A DNA stretch of 64,000 nt from Volvox africanus (taxonomy: Eukaryota; Chlorophyta; Chlorophyceae; Chlamydomonadales; Volvocaceae), in NCBI GenBank assembly GCA_030268105.1, contig BSDZ01000014.1, positions 635,501-699,500 on the forward strand, given 5' to 3'. Of the stretch, positions 10,410-20,610 are shown piece by piece; position 1 is the first letter of the stretch; each line of letters opens with the position of its first letter. The position numbers and the translations under genes were made by a program. The notes under the pieces are model-generated. The model was not told where the DNA came from and did not search any database. It saw only the letters and a list, made by a program, of their open reading frames with translations.

Positions 10410-11960
10410 TCATTGGGCTTGCGTGGCACGTTTGTGGGCTTCTTCGAGCAGGGGCTTCATGTCCTGTGAGAAGTTGCGTGCCGGTTCCCATGAGTTGTGC
10501 TCGTCGGTATACCCTGTCCACTTAACCAAGTACTCGTGTACTGTCCGCTTACGTCGGTGTCGGCCCACACGACGCGCGCGATAATCTAACACCCGCTCCA
10601 CATCGTAAAACTTCTGTTTACCAGCGATCCAGGTCTCGGGAACTGGTTCGATCGCTGTGGGGGCGTTAGCAGGCTCAGGGACGGGTTCCGTACCACGATA
10701 CGGACGAACAAGCGATGCGTGAAACGTGGGGTGAATGGTCATATCAGCGGGCAATGCAAGCTCCACAGCCACATTCCCAACCATGCGCACGACAGGATAC
10801 GGACCAATCCAGCGAGGTAAGAGTTTTCGGGATCCGTCGGCCAAGGAACACAAGTTCTTGGTGCTTAGCAACACGAGTTGCCCTTCCGAAAACGTCACAT
10901 CCTGCTTGGATTTGTTGTAATATTCCGTTGTTCGTTGCTGCACCGCGTCCAAACATGACTTCGCGTCTGTGATTCGGGACATAAAAGACTTGGCAAAAAG
11001 TTTAGCAGCAGGCACGTTCACTTCCAACTCACGCCACATGGGTAGCGCGGGATGAAATCCGTAGTTGAGAAAGAATGGACTTTTGCCTGTTGAGCGGTTC
11101 ACAGCGTTGTTAAGCGTGAATTCTGCCGCAGTCAAATACGTATCCCAAACAAGTGGTGTGCGACCAGCATAATTGCGCAACATATCACCCAACGTGCGAT
11201 TTGTGCGTTCAGTTTGACCATCAGTCTGCGGGTGATACGCCGTGCTCAGGTTGACGCGCATGCCAACTAGTTTGCAGAGCGCTTCCCAAAACTTAGACGT
11301 GAACTGCCCACCGCGGTCCAAAATCACATTTTTGGGAACCCCGTGTAACCGAACCACATTGTCGAAAAACAAACGTGCGGTTTGCTCAGCCATGCAGGAT
11401 GATGTGCATGGTGCTAGGTGAACCATCTTAGTCAGACGATCGACCATTACGAACACCGCATCGTATCCCCCCTCAGTTTTGGGCAGCGCGACTACGAAGT
11501 CCATGGAAACACTTTCCCAAGGCGCATCCGGGACAGGCAACGGTTGCAACAACCCATGGCCCTTACCGGACAAAGCCTTATTGCGCTGGCACAGACTGCA
11601 TGTCTGGACGAAGTTCGCCGCATCCTTAGCCAAACGAGGCCACCAAAAGGAACGTTGCACCAAGTCGATCAATCGCTTGCTACCAGGGTGTCCTGCTAAT
11701 GGGTCCTCATGGAACCGTGCAAGGATGTCGTAGCGTAGCGCGTCGTCGTTTGGAACGACGATTTGCGTAGCTGCACCCTCCGTCCGTAGCCAAAGGCCAT
11801 TCTGCTTACGAAGGTTTTCTACATTAGCCGGGTCCGCGAACCAGGCGTCTGCGTTGTAGGCAACCTTCAACCGCTCCGCGAGGTCCGTTGCGATCGGTAC
11901 CTCCTCGCTACGCGGCCGCACGACGGGCGCTGCCAAAATTGCAGTGTGTAGCGACGGATG
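10410..11960 (-). pseudogene. Element A integrase and chromodomain
   Basis: After the TGA at 11961 the same frame stays open to 10410. It holds the integrase zinc finger (HEDPLAGHPGSKR, FWWPRL, CSLCQRNK), the DDE core (SMDFVVALPK, DRGGQFTSKFW, HPQTDGQTERTN), and a tail with LLSTKNL and RWIGPYPVV. At the end is a chromodomain with YDVERVLDYR, HEYLVKWTGY and HNSWEPARNF, including all three aromatic positions. The family is therefore a chromovirus. The segment is intact apart from the stop that precedes it. Confidence 0.94.
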
Positions 11961-13007
11961 TCAACTGAGAGCATCGGCAATATTCAATTTACCAGAAATA
12001 TACTCCCAGGTGCAGTCGAACCTAGCTAGGTATTCCATCCACCTAGCCTGACGGCGGTTCAACGTCGGAACGCTTTGCAAAAACGTTAGGGGCTTATGGT
12101 CAGTCTTTAAAGTAAACGGGCGTCCCTCGAGGTAACAGCGCCATTCCTTTAAAGCATGCAGCACGGCCAGAAGCTCCTGTTCCCCGGTGGTGTAGCGAAT
12201 CTCGGCACCAGAAAACTTCTTACTCGTGAAGGCGATCAGTCGCCCTTCCTGTAACAATACAGCGCCGCTTCGAAATATTGAGGCATCAGACACTACCTCA
12301 ACATGAAATGGCAACGAGTAATCAGGGAATGCAAGGGTGACATCTTCGGCAACGATTCGTTTGAGCTCTTCGAATGCCCGCTGGCATTGCGACGTCCACG
12401 ACTCGAGCGAAATGAAAACACCTTTGCGAGTTAAGTTAGTAAGCGGGGCCGCAATGATGGAATATTTTTCAATGAACTTTCGGAAATAATTGGTCAAGCC
12501 AAGGAACTTACGCAGCTCCGTGAGGTTCTGAGGCGCGGGCCAATCGCGAACCACGGCGACCTTCCGCGGGTCCATCTTCACACCGGTGGCCGACACAATG
12601 TGGCCCAAATATTCCACCTGAGGCTGCGCCCAAAAGCATTTGGCGCGTTTAGCAAACAATTGCTCCCGCCTCACAACGTCAAGCACGAGCCGAAGATGCT
12701 CCAAGTGCTCCTCGCGCGTCTTAGAATATACCAACATGTCATCCAGGTAGCAAACAACGAACCTGTCGATAAACGGCCTAAACATTCGGTCCATAACCGC
12801 CTGAAACGTCGCAGGGGCATTCGTCAAACCAAACGATAGGACCATATACTCAAAGTGACCGAAGGGCGTCCGAAAAGCGGTTTTCGGGATATCAGAGGCA
12901 GCGATGCGAATCTGATTGTAGCCCTGTTGTAAGTCAATTGAGGAAAAATAAGCCAAGCCCTTCAGCTTATCCAACAGGTCGTCAACGCGTGGCAAAGGGT
13001 AGCGATT
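11961..13007 (-). pseudogene. Element A reverse transcriptase palm and RNase H
   Basis: This segment lies between two in-frame stops. It contains RT blocks [34 protein letters not shown] and the catalytic VCYLDDMLVYSK. The thumb (FLGLTNYFRKFI) and RNase H (DASIFRSGAVLLQ, GEQELLAVLHAL, KTDHKPLTFLQ, ADALS) follow. The upstream stop TAA at 13008-13010 replaces the Lys of the usual TVKNRYPLP block (AAA to TAA). The downstream stop TGA replaces Arg in ADALSRHP (CGA to TGA). Confidence 0.94.
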
Positions 13008-14471
13008 TTACACCGTATTCACATTTAACCCCCGGTAATCAATGCACATGCGCAAGGTCCCATCCTTCTTACCGACAAACAAAATCGGTGCAGAATACGG
13101 GGATGTGCTGGGGCGTATCATACCCTTCGCGAGCAAATCCGTCACCTGGCGCTTCACCTCGTCCAGCTCCAATGGACTCAACCTGTACATTGGCCGGGCC
13201 GTAGGCTGCGCTCCAGGCACGAGAGGGATTGTGTGATCAACAGGACGCATAGGTGGTAGGCCAGGGATATCTTTAAAGACGTCCTCATACTGCGACAGTA
13301 GGGCCTCAACCTCAGGATCCGCAGAAATCTGTGCGGTGGTGACACAACAGCTCACCCACGGCCTTAAAAGCAGTCCGTGGGCACCCTTCCGTAACAAACG
13401 GACGGCCTCCTTACGCCCAACTAGCTCTGGTTCGATTCGCGCGGCCATTGTGGTCACAGCGAAATTAACCATAGGCACCGCCTCAGCTTCGCCCTCCTTT
13501 GGTGTGACATGTTCGAACGACAGGAAAGGTACCTTAATCGACAGAGTACCCTTGCACATATGCAGGGTTGCGGTCTCCATGTCGATGCGCGCGCGGTACT
13601 GCCGTAATGTCGACGACCCCATTATGTACGGTGCAGTCTCTGCTAAGCCCTGCAGCATGTACGGCCGGGTCACAACACGCAAAGGGCCTATCGATAGGCT
13701 AAGGGTAATCCTGCCCACGATGGGATGCTTACCCCCGTCAGCAAGGGTAACCTGTGGACAATCAGACGACTCTGGGGACAACCCCAGCACATTCACCTCT
13801 GCGACAGAGATGAAGTCGTCGCTGGCACCGGTGTCAACAAGTGCCTTCAGAGTACGGCCATTCAAACCGATCTGAAGCACAGGGACACGGTTATCTACGA
13901 GCGACTGCCCAGCAGACAACGTCAGTGCACTTAGGGCGGGTCCGTAACCTACGGCACCCCCGTCAGGAGCTTCGTACCAAACGTCAACCGAGTAGGATGT
14001 GCTTGGCCACGGAGCCAGCGTACCCTCCCGATCCACACCATTAAACAAAACGGTGCCCGGCTCGAACCGGTGGACATGCCGCATGCCCCTTAACGATGCC
14101 TCTGCCTTGCGCCGACAGAAAGCGGGGAGTAAAACACATGCGGCGGTGCCTGGATATTGATGCCTACACCTCCTGTATATGGCCAACTGTTCCGACATCT
14201 CACGCAGAGACGAGGGGATGAACAAAACCACGTGGTTAGACAGATCGATAGACGACAGGGGACGGCGAGGTGTAAACAAATTACACAACGGGTCAAAGCA
14301 GAGAAGTCCCGTGCGTCCGTCAAGCGTGATGCGTCGCACAATGACTCGCTCGATGTGTCCAAGTACACAAGGCAACAATGCCTTAACGGCTGGCCGTAAG
14401 GATGACCACCGACCACGCGTTAGTTCAGAAATCCCAGGTGGTGCCCCCTCCGCAGGAACCCGGGCAAGCCC
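13008..14471 (-). pseudogene. Element A dead Dam-like domain, protease, RT fingers
   Basis: The frame is open straight after the Gag TAG. Numbered from the Met at 14378, residues 21-138 align with the Dam-like domain of B and C: LCFDPLCNLFTP, IDLSNHVVLFIPSS, ACVLLPAF, FEPGTVLF and STSYSVDVWYE. The catalytic NPPY position reads IPSS (54-57), so methyl transfer is not expected. The protease follows with LVDTGASDDF (Asp182), then the linker and the RT start (ARPMYRLSP, TSPYSAPILFVGKKDG, MCIDYRGLN). Element D has the same IPSS replacement. Confidence 0.85.
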
Positions 14472-15707
14472 CTATTTCGGCTGAGGTACAAACGGCGGCA
14501 TTAGCGGGCAACCCTTCGTGGAATGGCTCTCCGCACACCGTAGACAAACGTTGGCCAATTTCCGACGCTCGAATTCAGAACGATTGCAATTCCATTTTGG
14601 CATATACGTGTCGTCCGTGCGAGTCCGCTTCGCATTGGGGTCGGAACGCTGTGCGGCTGCCGTCGACGGCGCACCACCAAGCTTCCTGTTTTTAGCCGGG
14701 TCCGAGCTCGGACCTGCTCCTCCTGACCCACGGACACCCGAGCTAGCGCCCCCGCGCGCCTGGCGTTGCCGATTGCTGCGTCGCGTCGCGGCAGTAGGCG
14801 TGGGGCGGGTCACTCCGAAGTCCTGGTCAAGAGCTACGGCTTCCCCAAGCGGATCCTGCACTTGCACGGCATTTGCACGAGGGGCAGACTTGACTTCTTC
14901 CTCACCGGCAAGGAGTCGTATCTCCGTGCCCTTAGCAAAAGCGACCAAAGCATCATACGACTTGATCTGCACTCCAACCAAGTCAGTAGCGCACCATTTA
15001 GCCAAAAGTTTCGTCAGGCCTCGCCTAAACCAAAAGACACGCTCGGATTCAGTGAGGTCAGCAATGGGAGTCACAAGTGCTTCGAAGCGTGACTGGTACG
15101 CAGGTACATTTTCATCCCGACGCATGTGGTAGCTACCGGCTGCCAAAACCTTACGAGCTTCCACATCGTGTGCTTGAACCTCAGTAGCAAATCGTGCGAG
15201 CAAAGCGGCGACCAACTCGTCAAAAGTATAGTTGCCCCGGGCGTTGGTCCAATTGCGATACCAGTCCTTCGCTGAGCCCTCGAGGGTGTTACCAACGAAG
15301 AGACACCTGATACCGTCATTATCGCCACCATGAACAGCCTGGAGATACTTTTTAACGTCACGCACGTACGCACGAGTTGCATCGGCTATGCTATGCCCTG
15401 GTGTCTTGTCGGTCAGCGAAATATTGAGCCTAGGAACGGGAATCGACAATCTCATCACCTCAGGGATGTCATCATGCCCTCGAGCTTGAGGTAATGGCAG
15501 AACCCTTGGTCCAGCAGTGTTGTCCATATTCGTGTTCACTGCTGAATGCGGCACAATTAAGTGAGCAGGGGTCTGAAGGACAAGGGGCTCTTGAGTGGCT
15601 CGCGTGCCAACAGTCTCAAGACCTCTATCCGGCGCTCTAGCAGCCACAACAAAATCAGGTTGGCTAGCTAGGCTAGTGTGCGGCGTATCGTCGTGTTCCG
15701 CGGACAT
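14472..15707 (-). CDS. Element A Gag protein
   Basis: This 411-residue open frame has the features of a gypsy Gag: a helical core (AYVRDVKKYLQAV, GSAKDWYRNW, YTFDELVAALLARF, FRRGL) and a basic Ser/Gly/Arg-rich linker. At the C terminus is a short zinc knuckle, VCLRCAESHSTKGC, spaced C-X2-C-X3-H-X4-C, one residue shorter than the usual CCHC knuckle. The Met at 15707 is the first in frame after the leader. The frame ends at TAG, and the same phase stays open downstream, so Pol could come only by readthrough unless the TAG is a mutation. Confidence 0.85.
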   Translation of the reverse strand: MSAEHDDTPHTSLASQPDFVVAARAPDRGLETVGTRATQEPLVLQTPAHLIVPHSAVNTNMDNTAGPRVLPLPQARGHDDIPEVMRLSIPVPRLNISLTDKTPGHSIADATRAYVRDVKKYLQAVHGGDNDGIRCLFVGNTLEGSAKDWYRNWTNARGNYTFDELVAALLARFATEVQAHDVEARKVLAAGSYHMRRDENVPAYQSRFEALVTPIADLTESERVFWFRRGLTKLLAKWCATDLVGVQIKSYDALVAFAKGTEIRLLAGEEEVKSAPRANAVQVQDPLGEAVALDQDFGVTRPTPTAATRRSNRQRQARGGASSGVRGSGGAGPSSDPAKNRKLGGAPSTAAAQRSDPNAKRTRTDDTYMPKWNCNRSEFERRKLANVCLRCAESHSTKGCPLMPPFVPQPK

Positions 15708-16172
15708 GGAGCACGAAGCGATACCCTAGGTTTGCGTAATAGAAGCCGACTTCTATCGCAAAGGCAAGAGTACAAAACAATTCAGTGAGCCTACCGACAG
15801 TACTCTTGAGAAGATTCAGTAAACTCAGCAAGTACTTGCCCAGCTGAGTCCTGATCTCCGTAGTTTGGGCGATGAGAGTCGCCAAATGGTCCGGACGAAA
15901 GCCGGTCTCAGTCGCCGCGGCAAGCAATGCCGGTGCACTGAGATTACCTGCGACTCAGAGCATACACTTACACAACAAGTGCAGCAATCTAAGCAAAAGC
16001 AATTAAACAATTACAAACCGGAAGCGGCGGCGTCCAAAACGGCGCGGCCTAGGTCCTCGGCAAAAGTATCTAGCGGTCCTCGTGGTTCGTCGCTGGAACT
16101 CGCCATAGAAAGAACCTACTTCCGATTAGACAAAGAGAGACAGTTAGGCAACGAACCTGTCTCGATACCAAA
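15708..16172 (-). other. Element A leader and primer binding site
   Basis: This untranslated stretch separates the LTR remnant from the Gag start. On the minus strand it begins with TGGTATCGAGACAGG (16156-16170), the same primer site as at 638-652. It shares several blocks with 324-654. No conserved protein is seen in it. Confidence 0.75.
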
Positions 16173-16251
16173 AGTGTTCATCACAATAGCACTTCGCCTT
16201 GTAGGATCACATCGACCTACGCATCGGCGGGAAACTAACCGTAGCACAACA
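16173..16251 (-). repeat. Truncated 5' LTR of element A (79 bp)
   Basis: Only the outer 79 bases remain (GTGTTCATC to CACAACA), identical by eye to 10272-10350. About 745 bp are missing between the primer site and this remnant. The promoter of the element has therefore probably been lost. Confidence 0.9.
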
Positions 16252-18084
16252 ACTGGCGCCTTCAAGGTAACAACGCCACTCTTCCAGGGCTAAGACAGTG
16301 CCGAGGCACTCTTGGTCTGTTGTTGAGTAGTTGTACTCTGCCTTATTGAATTTAGAACTGGTATAGGCGACAGGGTGGTCATCCTGCAAGAGGACGGCTC
16401 CTGTGCCATGTATTGAGGCATCAGACCAAACCGTGAAAGGTTTATTAAGCTCGGGGAGTTTAAGTACTGGTGCATTTGTCAAGGCATGCTTCACACCCTG
16501 GAAGGCTGTCTCGCAGGCTTCGGTCCAGTGGAAGGGCACTTTCTCACTGGTAAGGGTTGTGAGGAGGGCCACAAGGGAGGAATAACCCTGAATAAACCTC
16601 CTGAAATAATTGGCTAAGCCAAGGAACGCCCGCAGTCGCTTAATATCCGTGGGGACAGGCCAGTCTTTAATGGCTGTTACTTTGCGGTCGTCCACCTTTA
16701 AGCCTTCTTGGCTTACTTTGTGGCCAAGGAAGTGCAGTTCGAACCGGTTGAACTGACACTTCGACAATTTTGCCTTGTATTGGTGCTTTCGGAGCAAGGA
16801 CAGTACCAAACGGAGGTGCTGTTCATGCTCGGCCGGGGTCTTACTAAAGTCCAGTATATCGTCCAAGTACACTAGCACAAATTTGCCAATGTAGTCAGTG
16901 AAGACACGATTCATCACTGCTTGGAACGTTGCAGGGGCATTGGTAAGTCCAAAGCAAAGTACCTTAAACTGAAACTGGCCCATGCCTGGGGCTATGAAGG
17001 CCGTTTTCTCCACATCCTCGGGAGAGATCAGTATTTGATGATACCCCTGCTGTAAGTCCAGGGAGCTGAAAATGGTAGCTCCTTGGAGTTGGTCGAAAAG
17101 GTCCGTAATATTGGGCATGGGATACCGCCGTTTCATGGTCAGTTTATTAAGCGCACGGTAGTCTAAGACCATGTGTAGTCCTTGCCCATTTGCCTTTTCG
17201 ACAAAGAGAACTGGAGCCCCATAGGGTGAGGTAGAGGGTTCGATATATCCCTTATTGAGCAGTTCGGTAACTTGCTTCTTGACCTCTTGTTGCTCCAGTT
17301 GGGTGAGCCTATAGGCTCGTTTAGCGGGTGGTATGGCACCATCCACTAAAGGAATCGTGTGACCAATGTCCCGGTCGGGGGGGAGGCCTTGAAGGTCCTC
17401 GAATACATCCTTGTATTCCTCCAGTAATTCTGATAACTTCAAATTAGCTAGGAGATTATTCCCACCGGAACTGGGGTCAGGAGTTGGAGTGTGCTCCTCT
17501 GCTTGCACAAGTAGGAGATAACTCCGTGCTCCTTTAGCAATTCGTTTGCCTGCTGCTTTCGCAGATACCATCTCGACAGTAGTCGCTGCATAAAGTGTTG
17601 CAGTGACATAGTTCATGAGGGTAATCACATCAAGGTTAGCGTCGATACCCGGGGAAGACCAAAGGGATGGCGTAAACGTATACGCATCATTTGGCTTCTT
17701 ATACACTGTCAGGGTACGAGTTGCCCAGCACATTGTGGCTTTTCGTTTTCCTAACCAGTCATTAGCCAGGATAATATCAACACCTGGGACATCTTGCTTT
17801 AGAACAAGGAGTTTGACTGTGTCGTGGAACTTGTCAATTTGAAGATTGGTAACAACTGAGCCCTCAATCAGTTCTGTGTTGCCATTAGCCACTTTAACTG
17901 AGCTGGTAAGTGTGGGTTTGAGAGCAAGGGCCATTTTCGTAACGGCTGTTAGGGATATAAACCCGTCTGCGGTACCTTTACAATTGGCACCGTAATCGGC
18001 CAAGACTTTGCAGGCCATTTGGCACAGTTGAGCATCAAAGATCATAGAAGGTGTAGAACCAACTATGGAGTTCAAGTGCACGGT
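16252..18084 (-). pseudogene. Element B protease, RT and RNase H
   Basis: The minus-strand frame opens after a TGA at about 18085-18087 and reads the protease (VLADYGANCKG; C has LADSGAN, so the catalytic DSG reads DYG in B). RT follows (TSPYGAPVLFVEKANGQG, FSSLDLQQGYHQI, VLVYLDDILDFSK), then RNase H start (WSDASIHGTGAVLLQ, DQECLGTVLALEEW) up to LEGAS, where element A begins. The DSG to DYG change would inactivate the protease. The TGA corresponds to CGA in C, so the break is a single C to T change. Confidence 0.92.
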
Positions 18085-18093
18085 AGTGGACGG

Positions 18094-20202
18094 TCAGTCA
18101 TACCATAGCTGGAGAGGCCATGGGACACCGGGCATAAGCTCCCGTACTCCTGTGCAACTTTTCTTCAGGAACAATTGTTTCCCTGGTGCATATGTTTTGA
18201 TCAGGCGAAAGCCTGCTGCTCGCATACTGTGCTCTATTGAGCTCCACTTGGGGACTACAAAGACTGCAGAGGTATTTTCTGGATCTTTGTGTTTGCAGGA
18301 GATATAGTGTTTTTGCCATTGAGCAATGTGATTGTAAGGAGGATTAATCCAAGCAAACTCACCCGCAAGATTATGGGTCGCAAATGGGTTTGATGGAGAG
18401 GCAAAACGTGGACAGAGACTATTATTGCCCGAATCGTTACATGTGGTGTCAAAGGTAAATTGACGGCCGAGTTGGGTCTCAACCTGACGGAATTCATCAG
18501 GCCGGAACATCCGAGCAGTCTGAGGGCTGTCGGTCATGGGCAACACAAACTCTCCATCTGGCGCAACCAGTTTAACTGGTTCACATTCCTCCACACGCTT
18601 GCCAGGGTCCAATTCGTGCATTTTAGATTCGAGCCGGGCAGCAAGCGCCAACTTCTTTTCAGCCTCAGCCTTGATCGCCTTGGAACAGTCCACTACGTGG
18701 TCCGGCCAAGACTGGCCTGGCTTCTTGAAGCCATGGCAATAGCGGCACCGGGTACTAGGAGGCTTGTCAGAATTGTGGTCGGTCCGGGGCTTCTTGCTCA
18801 CGGACTGCCAGCCCTGTTGAAATCGGGAAATAGGGCGTTTTTGGTAGGGGTGTCTGGATTTAGGGGTGGTTACCGTAGCCGCTTTCAGCTCAACGGTGGC
18901 AGTCTTATCTTTCCCTGCCTTCCACCGGACCTCTTGGCCGATTGCATATAGGATGCATTTATCTAAATCCTGCCAGTCCTTGCCCTCATCGTCGGTTGCA
19001 CACCGACCCTGAAGTGTTGGAACTAAGCCTTTGATGTACCAGCTAATCTGGTCGGCTTTATCCATGTCCTTAGCTTCATGTAGGACATCATGGAAGCGCT
19101 GTGTGTACTCAGCAATGGTTTCAGCAGTTTTCATGTCGTATTCATGAGAGTGCAAGCGATCCCTTGCTGCCATGGCAGTGTTGTGTTGCATGTCCCCATA
19201 TTGCAAGAGAAATGCCACCCTTAAGGTTTCACGTGTGAGGGGTTTCTTGCCCGACTTGTGCATCTCTAGGACATCTGCTGCCCAGACCTGTGCTTTGCCC
19301 GTTAAGAAGTACACTATGTGCTGAAATGGGTCCATGTTCATCAGGTCGAAATATTGCATGAGTACATTGAACCAGGACCGGGTGCAAGTGATGGTGCTAT
19401 CCTTCTTCCCAGAAAATTTGGGGGGATGTGGAACCCGTCTATTAGGGCTTATTTCACTTGGCCGGCTGGATTTTGGGGCGGTTGTCTGGGAATCGCTACC
19501 CCCAGCTAGGTGTGCGGTTGCTTCCACCCAAAGGGACTGAACCTCCTCGAGTGTTGGCACCGGAACTAGGTGTTTCTCTAGGATGGCTTGCAGCGTTGTT
19601 TGCTGGAGGGCATCCTTAGGCAAAAGGGTTGCGATGCTCGACCCAGCGATTGTGGAAATAATATCTAGGATCGCTTTTTTGCGTGAGTCGGCCGCTTCAG
19701 ATGATTGTGAACGCTCCGAAAGGCGTTCAAAAATCTGTTCTAATAGGGCTCGCGTGCGGTCCGTATCCGCGCGGAGGGCACCCATCTGATTTTCGAAGGA
19801 CTCCTTAAGTTGCGTGATTTCGCTTTCTAATGCAACAACACGCTTATGGGTTGTGTTGCGCATTGATTCCGCGACGTGTTGGGCCGCGCGCGTTTGTTCT
19901 GGTGTGCGCTGCGGCAGACCATTGGGAGGTAACGCGGCATCTCCATCATCCGTCATTGGTTCCTGGGGCCCGCGGATAATAGGAATATTACTATTAAAAT
20001 TATTGGTGGGAATTACTGGAGCCGAAGGCACCGTTTCCGTAGGTTCAATGTTTATCCGATGTGGTCGTCGATTGGCGGCTATGGCGGCTAAACGCTCTAG
20101 TCGCAAAATTTTATTGAGATTTTTACGTTTAAAACGTAAGAGTTCCTTCCGCGCTTTTTGCTGCGGAGGATTTGTGGTTGTGGTGGGAGTGTCGCGTGGC
20201 AT
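18094..20202 (-). pseudogene. Element B Gag with zinc finger and Dam-like domain
   Basis: This 702-residue frame is the unshifted version of the C Gag. It starts 55 nt inside the LTR, has a basic N terminus, a long helical part (ERLSERSQSSEAADSRKK) and the Gag core (YFLTGKAQVWAADVL, YTQRFHDVLHEA, WYIKGL). The zinc finger is CRYCHGFKKPGQSWPDHVVDC, spaced C-X2-C-X12-H-X3-C. The Dam-like domain follows (FDTTCND, CPRF, FAWINPPYN, VFVVPKW, APGKQLF, PWPLQLWYD). The stop right after WYD is TGA where C reads CGA. Gag, methyltransferase and Pol were therefore one polyprotein. Confidence 0.9.
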
Positions 20203-20257
20203 TGCGCAAAGTTTATCTCACCTGAGGAGGATCGTTGCTCAGACCCTCGCTACCAAA

Positions 20258-20610
20258 TGTAGCAGCCCTTTCAGTATGCTACTAGATTTGTGCGGAAGCG
20301 TAGCTTTTGTAGATTTAGAGATAGCTCGCAAGTAAGTTAGCGTCGCGAACTTGTACATCTATTGGGAATAATCGGTGACAGCGGAGTCTTGAACTCCGAA
20401 CAATTAGTATTGTGATACTAAAATGTCAGGCATTAGCTCTTCACCAGGGTGACTTTAATATTGGCTCACCTAGCCAAGATGTACGGCAATCTTCTTTGCC
20501 AATCGCGAAGTTTACTCGTAGTTAGTTTTCGGTTAGGCATCATGCTTATTGCATGATTGCCTACCGCTTTATCTGGGCCTATTTCTCTAAGGTAAATGTA
20601 GTTTCCTACA
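20258..20610 (-). repeat. 5' LTR of element B (right copy, 353 bp)
   Basis: It runs TGTAGCAGCC to TTTCCTACA on the plus strand and is followed by the target duplicate CAGGG (20611-20615). The primer site lies just left of it on the minus strand (20237-20254), and the Gag start codon is 55 nt inside. Confidence 0.95.

Larger units (their letters stand above)
9527..16251 (-). mobile_element. Gypsy chromovirus A, inserted in element B
   Basis: A has a complete left LTR (9527-10350), a polypurine tract, one Gag-Pol frame, a leader with primer site, and only the last 79 bp of its right (5') LTR. The flanks carry the duplicated target ACTGG (9522-9526 and 16252-16256), so the insertion was normal and the 5' LTR was lost afterwards. 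The coding frame 15707 to 10410 is continuous in one phase, interrupted by three in-frame stops: TAG at 14472, TAA at 13008 and TGA at 11961. The domain order is Gag, dead Dam-like domain, protease, RT, RNase H, integrase, chromodomain. Confidence 0.96.
7451..20610 (-). mobile_element. Full-length gypsy chromovirus B, interrupted by element A
   Basis: B has both LTRs, a primer site, a polypurine tract, and a single Gag-Pol ending in a chromodomain. It inserted in the RT of the sister element C, with CAGGG duplicated at both ends. Its own RNase H was later interrupted by element A. Protein on the right ends LEGAS at 16252, and continues DVTLITDHQ on the left of 9527. Without A it is about 6.4 kb. 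It carries three lesions: a CGA to TGA stop between the Dam-like domain and protease, a 13-nt deletion after the integrase core, and the A insertion. Confidence 0.96.
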
